Positions 19,187 to 28,731 of a stretch of 32,373 nt of DNA are shown in pieces (position 1 is the stretch's first letter; each line of letters begins with the position of its first letter). This stretch comes from Chrysochromulina parva. Lineage: Eukaryota > Haptophyta > Prymnesiales > Chrysochromulinaceae. Position numbers and translations under genes: made by a program. A model generated the notes under the pieces. That model had not been told where the DNA came from. It was given only the letters and a program-made list of their open reading frames with translations, and ran no database searches. The stretch lies in assembly GCA_002887195.1 (NCBI GenBank), contig PJAB01000245.1:1-32373 (forward strand). Direction: 5' to 3'.

Positions 19187-19928
19187 TCAGATGCCGCCCC
19201 ATGTGCCGCCCCCCGCGGCGCGTGGCGCGGCCGCGCGATCGCTGCGGCGCGGTGATACGACGCGGGCCGACGGGTCGAACGAAACGACGGAGTTGAGCAC
19301 CTTGCGTCCGGCTGCTTCTCGGGGCGGAACTGTAACGACCAAGGCTCCTGGGGCAGCGCACGCACCTGGCACCGCGCGCCCGCAGCCTGTCGGCGAGCCA
19401 GCTCGTGGACCCGCTGGACGTAGTCCTCCGACGCCTGCCCACGCGGCCCCGGCAGCCACGGGTGCGCATGACGCTCCTTGCGCAGGACTGAACACCCCGC
19501 GCAAGGGCGCACGCAAGGGCTGCGGCGCGAATCCTTCTGCCGGCGATGGCGCCGCCGAGGCCAACGTGGCCAGCTCGCACGGCAGCGGCGTTGGCGGAGC
19601 CTGGCTGCCGTACGGACGCGCCATGCGAGGGCTGACTGTTGGCGCAGCCGCAGCATTGTGGCTTGGCATCCCGCATGGCTGCGCACCCCTGCCCCCCCCA
19701 TCAACAGGCACCGCCGCACCACTTTCGTGAGCGCTCGCACCGCCCTCGCCCCCGGCGCAAACTGCTGCCAACTGCTCCTGAAGCCGCGCGATGGTCTCCA
19801 TCATCTCAGCGTCTCGCGTCGCATACTGGGCCTCTCGTTCCGCGTAGAACCCCTCACGTGCCGCATACTGCGCAAGCTGTGCCTCCAGTTGGGCCGTGTG
19901 CGGCGGGTCGGCGCCCCCGTTGGCGTGC

Positions 19929-19968
<40 letters not shown>

Positions 19969-22900
19969 CGTTGCTGTGGCTCTGCTTAGGCGGAGGGCCC
20001 TCAGCGCCCGGCATGGCGCCACTGGGAGCGTCGATCTCATCTCCAGCGGGAGGTTCTGATTCCATTGGCGACGGCCACATGACGCTAACTAGGAGCAGGA
20101 GTGTCAGCAGGCTGCTGGCAGCGATCGCCCGCGCCGTCGGAAGCACTTTGCTGAGCGTCGCACTGAGGCTGGCACCGTTCATCGCCGTCGACGGCCTGGC
20201 GACTGACACATCTGACGCGTGCACCCACAGGCTTTCGTCGGTGGCGGAGAGCGGACCGCTTGTCGCGGCCGCTGCCCATACGGCGCCTGGCGCGAGGCTC
20301 ACGCCCACGTCAGCGGCGCGCCCAAGGTAGGCGTACGTGGAGGCGGCCAGCTCGGTGAGCAGCAATGCAACAAAGAGCACCCAGCCACCAGCAAAGAGAG
20401 ATCGACCTGTGCTCCACGTGGCGGTGCCCCCGGCAGTCGGTGAGGGTGGCAGCGCCATCTGCAGGGACGAGTGGGAGAGCAGAAGGGCCATCGCCGCCGC
20501 TCCGAGGCGTGCGAGCATGCGCACGCCAAACGCGGAACTCAACCCAAGCGCAGAGTCGAGCGCATTCGTGCTTTCCACAGGGCTCCCAGACGCCTCCAGA
20601 TGACGGTGAAGCGAATTCGCATGTATTGAGATGCACAGCAGGAGGTAAGCACGTGCGTGGGTGCGGCTCTCAGGCGCGGCGAGCGCGAGCAGAGGGGAGA
20701 GCAAGGGCAGCACGAGCGGCGCGGCGTGCGGTAGCCACCAGACGGCAGCGGCGCCAACGAGCCCAAAGCCACTCAAGAGAGACCGGTGCGTCGGGTAGCG
20801 AGCTGCTTGGATTGCGGCAAGGAGAGTTAGAGCCCCCAGGAGCAAAGGCCCCACCAACGCCGCAACGGCCGGCGGCGTCAGCTCTGCTGCGGTATCGACT
20901 GGTAGTGCGTCGGCGGCCGCAAGCGGGGCCGTCCACTGCCACGTGCCATCCACCTCGTTCCACTCCCCGGGGGCCGTCTGCAGCAACGCCAAGAGCGGCG
21001 ATGCTGCCCACACCGAGAAGGGCGAGGCGGGCCCAACCGGCATCGCCACGCCCGCAGCAGCGGCGGTGGCAGCAGCGTCGTCGACGGGCGCTAGAAGCGA
21101 CGGTGGTGGCCACAGCTCGGGGGGCATGAGCGTCCGGAGGAGCACGACGGGACCCGCCCCTCCGGGCGCGCCGACAGCAGAGAGGCACGCGGGGATCGAC
21201 ACGAGGGGCGTGCTGACTGTGATGAGGACGAGGAGGAGTGCGTGGCCTTTGCTTGAGGCGGCGGCAAGGAAGAAGAAGAGCGCGAGCGGCAAAAGCAGCA
21301 GCAGCAGCGGCCGCGCGGCGAGGACGAGGCCCAGGAAGAGCGCCGCCCAAACCAGACGCCCACGGCGCACGAGCGCGAAGAAAGCGAGCAGCATGCTCGG
21401 CAGCAGCGCCGCGCCGACAGAGCACGCTGGGGGCAGCTGCGTGAGCGAGGGCACAGATGGCTCCAGGGAGCTCAACAGCAGCAGTAGCAGCAACACCCGA
21501 TGGCGCGCCGAGGCGGAGCGTCCCTCGCCTGCACCTGTATAGAATCGAGCGGCCGCCAGCAGGAGAAGCGACTCGGCCAACACCCCCAGGCGCGTCCACA
21601 CAAAGCCTGACGAGGCTGGCGCGCCGTGCGCCAGAGCGACGCCAGTCCAAATTAGGATCTGCTCGAGCAGCGCGCACAGCGGCGTACACCCCCTGGCGGC
21701 GGCCGCGCCGTCAAGCACAACCTTCCGTGACGAACCCTGACGAACCTCCTCGCCACTCTGCTCGGACTCCGAGCCATCGTCGCCCACGACACCGGTGATG
21801 ATGTCGGCACTGGCCGTGGGCTTCTCATGCAGCGGTGTGCAAGCCTTCAACGGCGCCACTGGCGCGGCCTGGGCTGTGGGGTTGTCGAGCAACGCCGCTG
21901 CGGCGTCCACTGAGACGAGCAGAGCACGGGCCGCCGCCACACCGATTGTCAGCTGCGCATCAGGCCTTTCCAGCAGCAGCGAAACCGTCACGAGTCCACC
22001 GACACTGCTAAGCATCACCAGCGCCGCCGAGCGCGTGTCCAGCTGCCCTAGCTGCGAGGTGAAAGTGCCAAGCCACAGTGACAGACGCGAGGGCGGCGGC
22101 GGTGGCAATGCAGCCAAACGAGCCGCCTCGGATTCTGCCGCGGCCTTTGCCAGAGCCTCGGCCTCGGCCTTCAATGCAGCGGTTGCTGCATCCGCGGCCG
22201 CCTTCTCCGCTTCCAAGCGCGCCGCTTCCGCCTTCTCCGCCGCCTCGCGCTCCGCCTCCGCCTTCTTCTCCGCAGCCATTCGCTCCTCCTCCGCCTTCTT
22301 CGCCGCCAACCCCTCAGCTTCACGGCGCTCCGCCTCGGCCTTCTCAGCCAACACCCTCTGCGCCTCCAACTGCTCTGCCGCCAACCGCTCCGCCTCCGCC
22401 GCTGCCACCCTATCCGCCTCCGCCTTCTCAGCCGCTGCCTGTTCCTTTGACAGTCGCTCCTCCTCTGCGTCGACCGCCGCCACCTCGGCAGCTTCAGACA
22501 CCACATCGACGGCTTCAGATGCCACCCCGATCGCTGCCTCTGCCGCCTTGACGGGTGCCAACGGCTCGTCGCGAACCACGGGCGGCGCACTGCTCAGCGG
22601 CGGAGAGCTCTGTGTGGGGCACTTGCCGCACGACTTGCGGCACTTATCGTTCATGAAGATGGGGTTGTTGACGCACTCCATAGAAGCTGCCCAAGTGACA
22701 CATTCTCTGACCTCGTCCACGCACGGAGGCAATGCAGCCAAACGAGCCGCCTCGGCCGCTGCCGCGGCCCTCGCCAGAGCCTCGGCTTCGGCCTTCAATG
22801 CGGCGGCAGCTGCATCCGCAGCCGCCTTCTCCGCTGCCAAGCGCGCCGTCTCCGCGCGGACTAGTGCCATCGCCTCCTCATCGGCCATTGGTTTGAGCAC

Positions 22901-24706
22901 CGATGCTATGCCTTCAACTGTTGAGAGAATGCCTTCTGCATTGGGTGGCGACGCTGCAGCTCCCTCTGCCGGTAACGTCGCAGCGTACTCATCCCCATCC
23001 GGTGCCAGCGAAGCAATTGCTGCCTCTGGCACAGCCATGGCCGCCTCCCTGGAGAGAAGGCCGATTTCCGATTTCGGCGGCGGCGGCGGCGATAGCGACG
23101 TGAGTTCCAGCGATGGCATCGCCCCAGAGTCCATAAGCGGAGCTCCGGCAGCACCCGTAGATGCTGCTGATAGATCCGCCGCAGGCATCTCAGGATACGC
23201 AGGTGGAACCTCCGCCACCGGCAGCTCGGGGGATGATGCTGGCAGCTCGGGGGACGCTGCCGGCGTGTCGGTGGATGCTGCTGCCGGCGTGTCGGTGGAT
23301 GCTGGTGGCGGGTCGGTGGATGCTGGCTGTAGATTCGATGGCGTTGGCGACGTCGAGCCTGGTCTTGAGAACATACCAGCCATGGCCGAGAAGTAATCCC
23401 CAGGGGATGGCGGCAGTGGTGCCGCTTCCTCCGGTGCCGCCGACGATGCTGGCTCAGCTGCCGCCGCCGCCGTCGCGTCCGTCACCGCATCCATCGGCAC
23501 GGCGCCACCACCGCTGCCCGCTGCATCGTTCTGCACAGCTAGCGAGGCTTCATCGAGCATCGCCGCAGCCGCCTCATCCATGCCCATCCCCATATCCACC
23601 AGGTTGAGCTCCTGAGCATGAAGCTCCTCCTCCAGCGTACGCATTGCCTCGGGATGCGCGCCGCCCGCCGCATCGACATTCAAACGCATCACAGGCTCAT
23701 CAGGCGCCAACTCACCCTCTGCCGCCGCCGGCATCGAAGATGGCTGTGCCATTTCTGAGAGTGCCGCCTCTGGCATCGCCTCGGGCGTCGCTTCCGCCGA
23801 GGCAACGGGTGCGCCATCAGCTGAGACAGCAGGCATAGCGGCAGTCGCTGCCACCCTTTCTGCCTCCGCCCTCTCCGCCTCCGCCCTCTCCGCCGCAAAC
23901 CGCTCCGCCTCCGCCGCTGCCACCCTTTCTGCCTCAGCCCTCTCCGCCTCCGCCCTCTCCGCCGCCAACCGCTCCACCTCCGCGGCTGCCACCCTTTCTG
24001 CCTCCGCCCTCTCCGCCTCAGCCCTCTCCGCCTCCGCCCTCTCCGCCTCCGCGGCTGCCACCCTTTCTGCCTCAGCCCTCTCCGCCTCCGCCCTTTCTGC
24101 CTCCGCCCTCTCCGCCTCCGCCCTCTCCGCCTCCGCCTTCTCCGCCACGTACCGCTCCGCCTCCGCCGCCGCCACTGCGAACCGCTCCTCCGCCACCTTC
24201 TCTGCTGCCAATCGATCAGCCTCCGCCTTCTCTGCTGCCAACTGCTCCTCCGCTACCTGCTCTGCTGCCAATCGATCAGCCTCCGCCTTCTCCTTCGCCA
24301 TCCGATCAATCTCCTCCCTCTCCGCTGTCAACTGCTCCTGCGCTTGCACCGGCCCATGGGCCGCCGCAGTGGGCATCGTCGGCATGCCTGGAATCGGAGG
24401 TGTCATGGGGATTGATGAGGCCATCGGCTGGGCTTGCTGCGCCATCGCCTCCTGGGCTCTCCTGGCAGCAAACGCCGCCTCCTGAGCCTTCAATTTAGGC
24501 GATGTCAGCTCGTGCAGCCGCGAAAGCTCCGCTGCTCGGCTTGCAGCCGCCGCCGCCGCCGCTGCCGCTATTGCTGCAGACGCTGCCTTGTCACGCGCAG
24601 CCTTTTCTGCGGCCCCCACCAGTGCAGCCTTTTCGGCGTCACCAGTCAGCTGCGCGAGGACGCTAATCAGCGAAGCGAGCCAAATGGGAAGCCAGCTCCT
24701 GGCCAT
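19187..24706 (-). CDS. Giant mosaic membrane protein: coiled coil, ShKT, multipass, polyQ
   Basis: An unbroken frame gives 1,839 residues from the ATG at 24706 ([19 protein letters not shown]), a good signal peptide; upstream frame to 25105 lacks coding character. Order: Ala/Glu/Arg repeat coiled coil, densest at about 125-290; Pro/Ser/Thr-rich part with repeated ASTDTP and ASPELP words (about 400-550); an ShKT-like six-Cys domain at about 659-698 ([20 protein letters not shown], then C-RKSCGKC); a second coiled coil (about 730-870); a likely membrane segment near 890-907; about ten hydrophobic segments between about 1015 and 1550; a 12-Gln run near 1580; a short coiled coil; and a Gly/Ala/Pro-rich tail. 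ShKT domains often accompany extracellular enzymes; here it sits on a repeat stalk. The multipass part faintly resembles GT-C transferases but lacks motifs I can name. No intron is required over 5.5 kb, unusual beside split neighbours. It could be two genes fused in annotation, but no stop or splice evidence supports that. Confidence 0.7.
19931..19966 (-). repeat. CAG/CTG trinucleotide tract, 12 units
   Basis: Twelve uninterrupted CTG on the plus strand encode Gln12 in the mosaic protein. All codons are CAG, so the tract is pure and likely length-variable. Confidence 0.95.
22106..22850 (-). repeat. Duplicated 120-bp coding block on both sides of a coiled-coil module
   Basis: 22106-22226 and 22730-22850 match at an offset of 624, both encoding [10 protein letters not shown](R/K)AAA and AARLAALPP. 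The upstream protein copy leads into the ShKT domain, the downstream one into the multipass part. It suggests that a segment was duplicated within the gene, or that the linkers were copied. Confidence 0.88.
23840..24330 (-). repeat. Coding minisatellite of Ala-Glu-Arg repeats
   Basis: Imperfect units of 9, 15 and 18 bp (plus strand CTCCGCCTCCGCC and variants, plus CGCTGCCACCCTTTCTGCC) encode [22 protein letters not shown] heptads. The tract builds the stalk of the mosaic protein and should be prone to copy-number change. Confidence 0.9.
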
Positions 24707-25257
24707 GGCGCCCCGCAATGTGCTCCCGAAGCAAGCCCCAACCGACGCGAGCGAGCGAGGAGTGGCCAGGGCAATCCGCCGCGGACGTGGCAAACCAGGA
24801 CGAGGAGCGCCCGACGGAGCGCCAAAGTTACGGAACGTGTCCCCCCCCCGAGATTCTACCCCCCTCAATGGGTAGGTACCACGAGTCGCGCGCCGACGGG
24901 GGCGCGCGTTCTGGAAGGGGTAATCATGTTGCCCCTTAACCCGCCGCAGGCGCGAAAATTTTGGCGATATTGACTGAAATGTAAGTACTATTGTAATAAG
25001 TAAATAATGTAAATCACTTGATTTAGGCCCTGAAAAATAATGGATGATGCCACTGCTCGCACAACCACAAGGCACAAGCCACATAATTAACCACAATTTT
25101 GACACAGCACGGGAACGTTATGGTGTTGAATCGGAGTGGCGGTGCCGCGACGGGAAGGGAATCGGATCCTACCGGCGCACACGCCCTCACTGCTAGACTT
25201 TGTCGCCCCACATGTGGCCGGCGCGTACGCCATCCGGCGCGCGAGAGCGCCGCGCGC
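24707..25257. other. Intergenic region upstream of the mosaic gene
   Basis: About 550 bp holding the 5' region of the mosaic gene and the 3' end of the J-domain gene, both on the minus strand. It includes a poly-C run at about 24841-24850 and an AT-rich stretch at about 24955-25030 that contrasts with the GC-rich surroundings and could be a promoter or boundary. No gene seen. Confidence 0.55.
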
Positions 25258-26657
25258 TTACTTCTTCTTCGGTCCCGCCTTGGGCGGCGTCTTTGTCGGC
25301 TTCGGCTTGTTAGGGTCGACTCCATTCACCCACTGCGTCTTGTCGTAGGCGGCGTTGAGGGCTTGCATAGCGGGTAGCGCGATCGGGTGTTCACACTTGT
25401 CGGGGTGGAGCTGGACCGCAAGCTTGCGAAACTTTTTGAGCATCTCGCGCTTGTTGACCGTGTTGAGCACGCGCGCAGCGGCCACGCGTGGAATACCGAT
25501 GGCCGTAAAGGGGCTTTTGAAGGCATACCTGTGGGGAGAGGAGAGCGGGAGTATCGTCAAGGATACCACGCCGGCTTGAGCACTTGCATGTGCGGGGAGG
25601 GGCTTTTGAAGGCATACTTGAGCACGTGCACCGCGGCGTCGGGCATCGTGTCGATCGTCTGCTGCATCTGCGTGAGCGCCTCTTCGGTCAGCCCGTTCGC
25701 GACCAGGTCGGGGTTGTCGTTCGCGAGCTGCCTCACCTTGGCAAGCTCCTGCTTCGCCATTTGTACGTCGCCCTTTTTGAGATGTTCCTCGACCTTCGCC
25801 AGCTCTGCCATCGCCCGTTCCTTCTTGGTCAGGGCCTTCTTGGCGGCAGGCTTGGCGGCGGCGGGCTTGGCGGCAGGCTTCGGCGCGGGTTTGGGGCCTG
25901 CGCCCGCACCAGCAGGCTTCGGTCCCGCACCCGCCGGCTTGGCGCCGGCGGCGCCGGCAGGCTTGGCGCCGGCCGGCTTGGCGCCCGGCTTCGGGGCAGG
26001 TTTGGCGCCAGCCCCGCCGGTAGGTGGCGGCTTAGTGCTGGCCTTCTCCTTGGCCGCCGCGGCCTCCGCCTCCTGCCGTTTCTTCTGGCGTTCGGCGGCC
26101 TCCTCGGCCGCCGCCTTCTTGGCCGCTGCCGCCTTCTCCTCCTCAGCCTTCCGCTTTCTCTCCCACTGCTCGCGAATGTCAGCCTGCTCCTTTTTCTTGC
26201 GTGCCTCCTCCGCCTTGCGAGCCGCCTCGGCTTTCTGCGCTGGGTTCTGTGGCGCGGCCGCCTTGGACTTGGCATCCGCCTTCGCCGCGGTCGGCGCGCC
26301 TGCAGCAGCTTTCATACTAGGCGCTGCCGGAGGTGGCATCGGCGGCGCGCCCGCGGGCGCCTCGGGCGCCTCCTCGGGGATGGGCGTGGGCACGCCCATT
26401 TTCTCAGCGGCAGCGTCAATCGTCTGCCTCACCGTCTCAGCCGCCTTCACCGGCACCTCCGACAAGCCCGCTGCCATGCCAGCGATGCCCTCTGCGACGG
26501 CTTTGAAGAGGTTCTTCATGGCATCGCTGGCAGTGTCCATAGGCTTGATGTTGGAGTCGACAGCACCCAGCGGCTTACGGGCTGCAGGTGTCGGCTTCGC
26601 CATGCTGCGTGAGGCTGGGAACGCGTGTGGCGGCGGCATCTCAGAGAGCACCTCCAT
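25258..26657 (-). CDS. Lys/Ala/Pro-rich protein with C-terminal J-domain
   Basis: Exons 26657-25618 and 25528-25258 join with one codon split (phase 2), restoring VLKYAFKSPFTAIGIPRVAA and giving about 436 residues; MAKPTPAARK (26603) is an alternative start. Helical residues about 40-90 are followed by a long low-complexity part: a charged helix (KAEEARKKKEQADIREQWER) and Lys-Pro-Ala-Gly repeats (KPAGAKPAGAAGAKPAGAG). The C-terminus has helices I-III of a J-domain with HPD at 388-390 in LRKLAVQ-type context (KKFRKLAVQLHPDKCEH), then a Lys/Pro tail. J-domains stimulate Hsp70 ATPase; a C-terminal J-domain after a long disordered part recalls auxilin-like co-chaperones, though the clathrin motifs are not evident. 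The J-domain is on its own small exon, so failed splicing would remove it. Confidence 0.8.
25529..25617 (-). other. Intron of the J-domain gene (89 bp), 5' end copies the next exon
   Basis: Minus strand: donor GTGCTCAA|GTATGCC, acceptor CCCCACAG|GTATGCC. The first 20 intron bases, GTATGCCTTCAAAAGCCCCT, are identical to the first 20 bases of exon 2 (25528-25509). The intron also holds a near copy of the end of exon 1 (GCAAGTGCTCAAG against GCACGTGCTCAAG, offset 42). It has a pyrimidine tract (CCCGCTCTCCTCTCCCC) before the acceptor. Confidence 0.93.
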
Positions 26658-26922
26658 GAAGGAGCACCTCTCTGTTTTTTTCAAAAAGCTATAGGGCGAA
26701 CGCCGGCGTGAAAAGCTGAAAACGACCGTGAACGCGTTGTTGTGGGCAGAAAATTGAATACTGAAGCGGCCCCCGGCCCGGTGACTCAGTCTGAGAGCCT
26801 ATATGCAGATACAGCCTGACGCTTACATGTTGACCGCTGACGTTCCTCACTGACGATGACCCACCCTGATCCTCCTGAAACCGGGAAACCAGGTTGACGA
26901 GAGGCACTCGCCTGAGTGTGAC

Positions 26923-28620
26923 CTACGGTCTAGGAAGCGCAGCACCCACCGCCGCCGCCGCTGCGCCGCCGCCATGCACCTCCTGGTGCGCGGTGAGCAC
27001 GTCGAGCGTCGTCGCCCACAAGCGCTTGCGCTGCACGCGGTAGGCTAGGAGCGCGTCCTCGAGGCCGTACTGGGCATCGGCATCGTCATCGTCATCGTCG
27101 CCACCGTCGGTGCGCGCCGCTGCCCCACGCCGCAAATCATCGCGCCCAGGACGGCGCGACGCGCGCTCGCGCATCCGCGTCTCGTCCTCCTCGAGGCTCG
27201 TCAAAAACTCGCACGAGCCCGTCTGCTCGAGCCAGGCACGGATGCCAGCGGCCGCGGAGACCTCGGCGGCCGCGCCGCGGCTCGGCTCGCGCGAGAGCGG
27301 GAGTGAGAGCAGCGCAGCCTCCAACAGGGGGCCCGCCGCCGCCCATCGCCCCTTGCACGCCGCCGTCGTCTGACGCACGGCCGCAGCGCTCAGCGGCGCA
27401 AGAGTCGGCGGCAAGTGGAGGATTCGGTCGTGCCGGTTGGGACGCGCGTCGACGAACCCAAAGCGGGCGAATACGTGCGCGTTCGGCAGCCCGACGAAAT
27501 ACGAGATGAGCACCTCCTCGCCAGGCGCGAGGTCGCGGCTCGCGACGAGCCCGACAGCAGACAGCCCATGAGAGAGCTCCTCGACAGGGCTCCTCATCGC
27601 AGACCCCTCGATGCGACCGCTGGTGGCGGGTGCCGCGCCACCGCGAGCTGCGCCCTCGCCCTCACCACCACGCACGCCCTCTCCGCGACCCTGCACGTAG
27701 CGTGTGGACTCATCAGAGGCGCATCAGGAGCCATCAAGGGCTCATCAGAGGCTCATCAGGAGCAATCAGGACTCATCAGAGGCTCATCAGGAGCAATCAT
27801 GGATCATCAGAGGCGCATCAGGAGCCATCACCTGCACGTAGCAATTGGGCTCCGCGTCGTGGTTGGCCATGTCGATAAACGGCACAAAGGCCGCGAGCTG
27901 CTGCTGCGCCTCTGATGAGCTCTCTTCGTCGTCCTCACGGGCGCTCTCGTACGGCAGGGAGAATGGCCGGCTGCTGCACAGCGCCACGGCCCATCGGCGC
28001 AGCGCTGCTGCCTCGGCCTCGAGCGCGTTGCGCGCGTCCACGCCCGAGTCGCCAATCACCTTGGGCAAGCCCGCGAGCACGGCGTCCACGCGCCGCTGCT
28101 GCAGCTTGGCGGCGTGCGACAGCTGCGAGTCGTGCAGGCCGCGGCACGACTCCTCTGAAAGTGTGATCGGATGCGCGAGCGTGTGCAATTCGGGCAACAT
28201 GACCGACCACTCCTGCCAGAACTCGCGTAGCTCGTCCGGCGCGCTCGGATCCTCGCCCTCCGCTGCCTCCTCCGCAAAGAGCGCCTGCAAGAGCTGCCGT
28301 GCGAGCAGCGTATCACGGGCTTCCTGATGTGGCGCATCCCATGGCGACTTGATATCGCCCGGCTCTGCGCGGCAGACCAGGCACAGCTCAAAGGGCACCG
28401 CGAGCACCGGTTCACCAGCCTTGATGGCGGACGTTGTGAACAGCCCCCGCTCCTTGCCGGGCGGCGTGGCTAGCCGCACACGAGAGTGCACACCGTACCG
28501 AGTCGCGAGCTCGTCGAAGCGCGCGTTCACGTTCAAACCCAATGATGTGTGCGCCGCCGCGAACACGAGGAAGACGCGTGAAGGCATGTCAGCACAGGGC
28601 GAAACACCAAAGTCGCCCAT
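26923..28620 (-). CDS. SET-domain methyltransferase, Rubisco-LSMT/SETD-like (two exons)
   Basis: Exons 28620-27832 and 27690-26923 join in phase 0 into about 518 residues. The SET domain opens with VRLATPPGKERGLFTTSAIKAGEPVLAVP (about 48-77). The FVPFIDMANHDAEPNC block (245-260) has the NH pair of the SAM-binding site, ending right at the intron. Exon 2 supplies LAPGEEVLISYFVGLPNA with the family's GEEV and catalytic Tyr region (about 318-334). Between them is a Gly/Arg-rich insertion of about 50 residues. The rest is the helical substrate-binding type domain with an acidic run of Asp. Such enzymes methylate lysines on Rubisco, aldolase or cytosolic proteins. The N-terminus (MPSRVFLVFAAAHTSLG) could be targeting sequence but is not clear. 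Both key motifs lie on different exons, so correct splicing is essential. Confidence 0.88.
27691..27831 (-). other. Intron of the SET gene (141 bp), flanked by a 12-bp direct repeat
   Basis: Minus strand: donor CTACGTGCAG|GTGATGG, acceptor CTACGTGCAG|GGTCGCG, phase 0. GCTACGTGCAGG occurs at both junctions (plus-strand 27690-27701 and 27831-27842). The interior is built of CTGATG-type units in the order A-B-B-A: A at 27711-27736 and 27805-27830, B at 27741-27768 and 27772-27799. Confidence 0.94.
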
Positions 28621-28731
28621 CAGGACGCGATGAGATCAGAGTCTACCGCGACGCTCTCCCCTCGACCCGCATAACATTTTGAGGCGCGTCAAAAAAAGTC
28701 CACAAAAGATTTGAGCCACACAGCCGGTTCC

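Noticed and set aside
20060..21660. Assignment of the multipass part to ALG6/ALG8-like or PIG-type transferases
   Set aside because: The spacing of hydrophobic segments is similar but no diagnostic acidic loop motif could be found.
21795..23396. Long Ser/Ala-rich plus-strand frame (533 codons)
   Set aside because: It is the mirror of Ala/Glu-rich repeats on the minus strand, where signal peptide, ShKT Cys pattern and membrane segments support the real gene.
24707..25105. N-terminal extension of the mosaic protein
   Set aside because: The upstream frame is Arg/Pro-rich without conserved features, while the ATG at 24706 begins a clear signal peptide.
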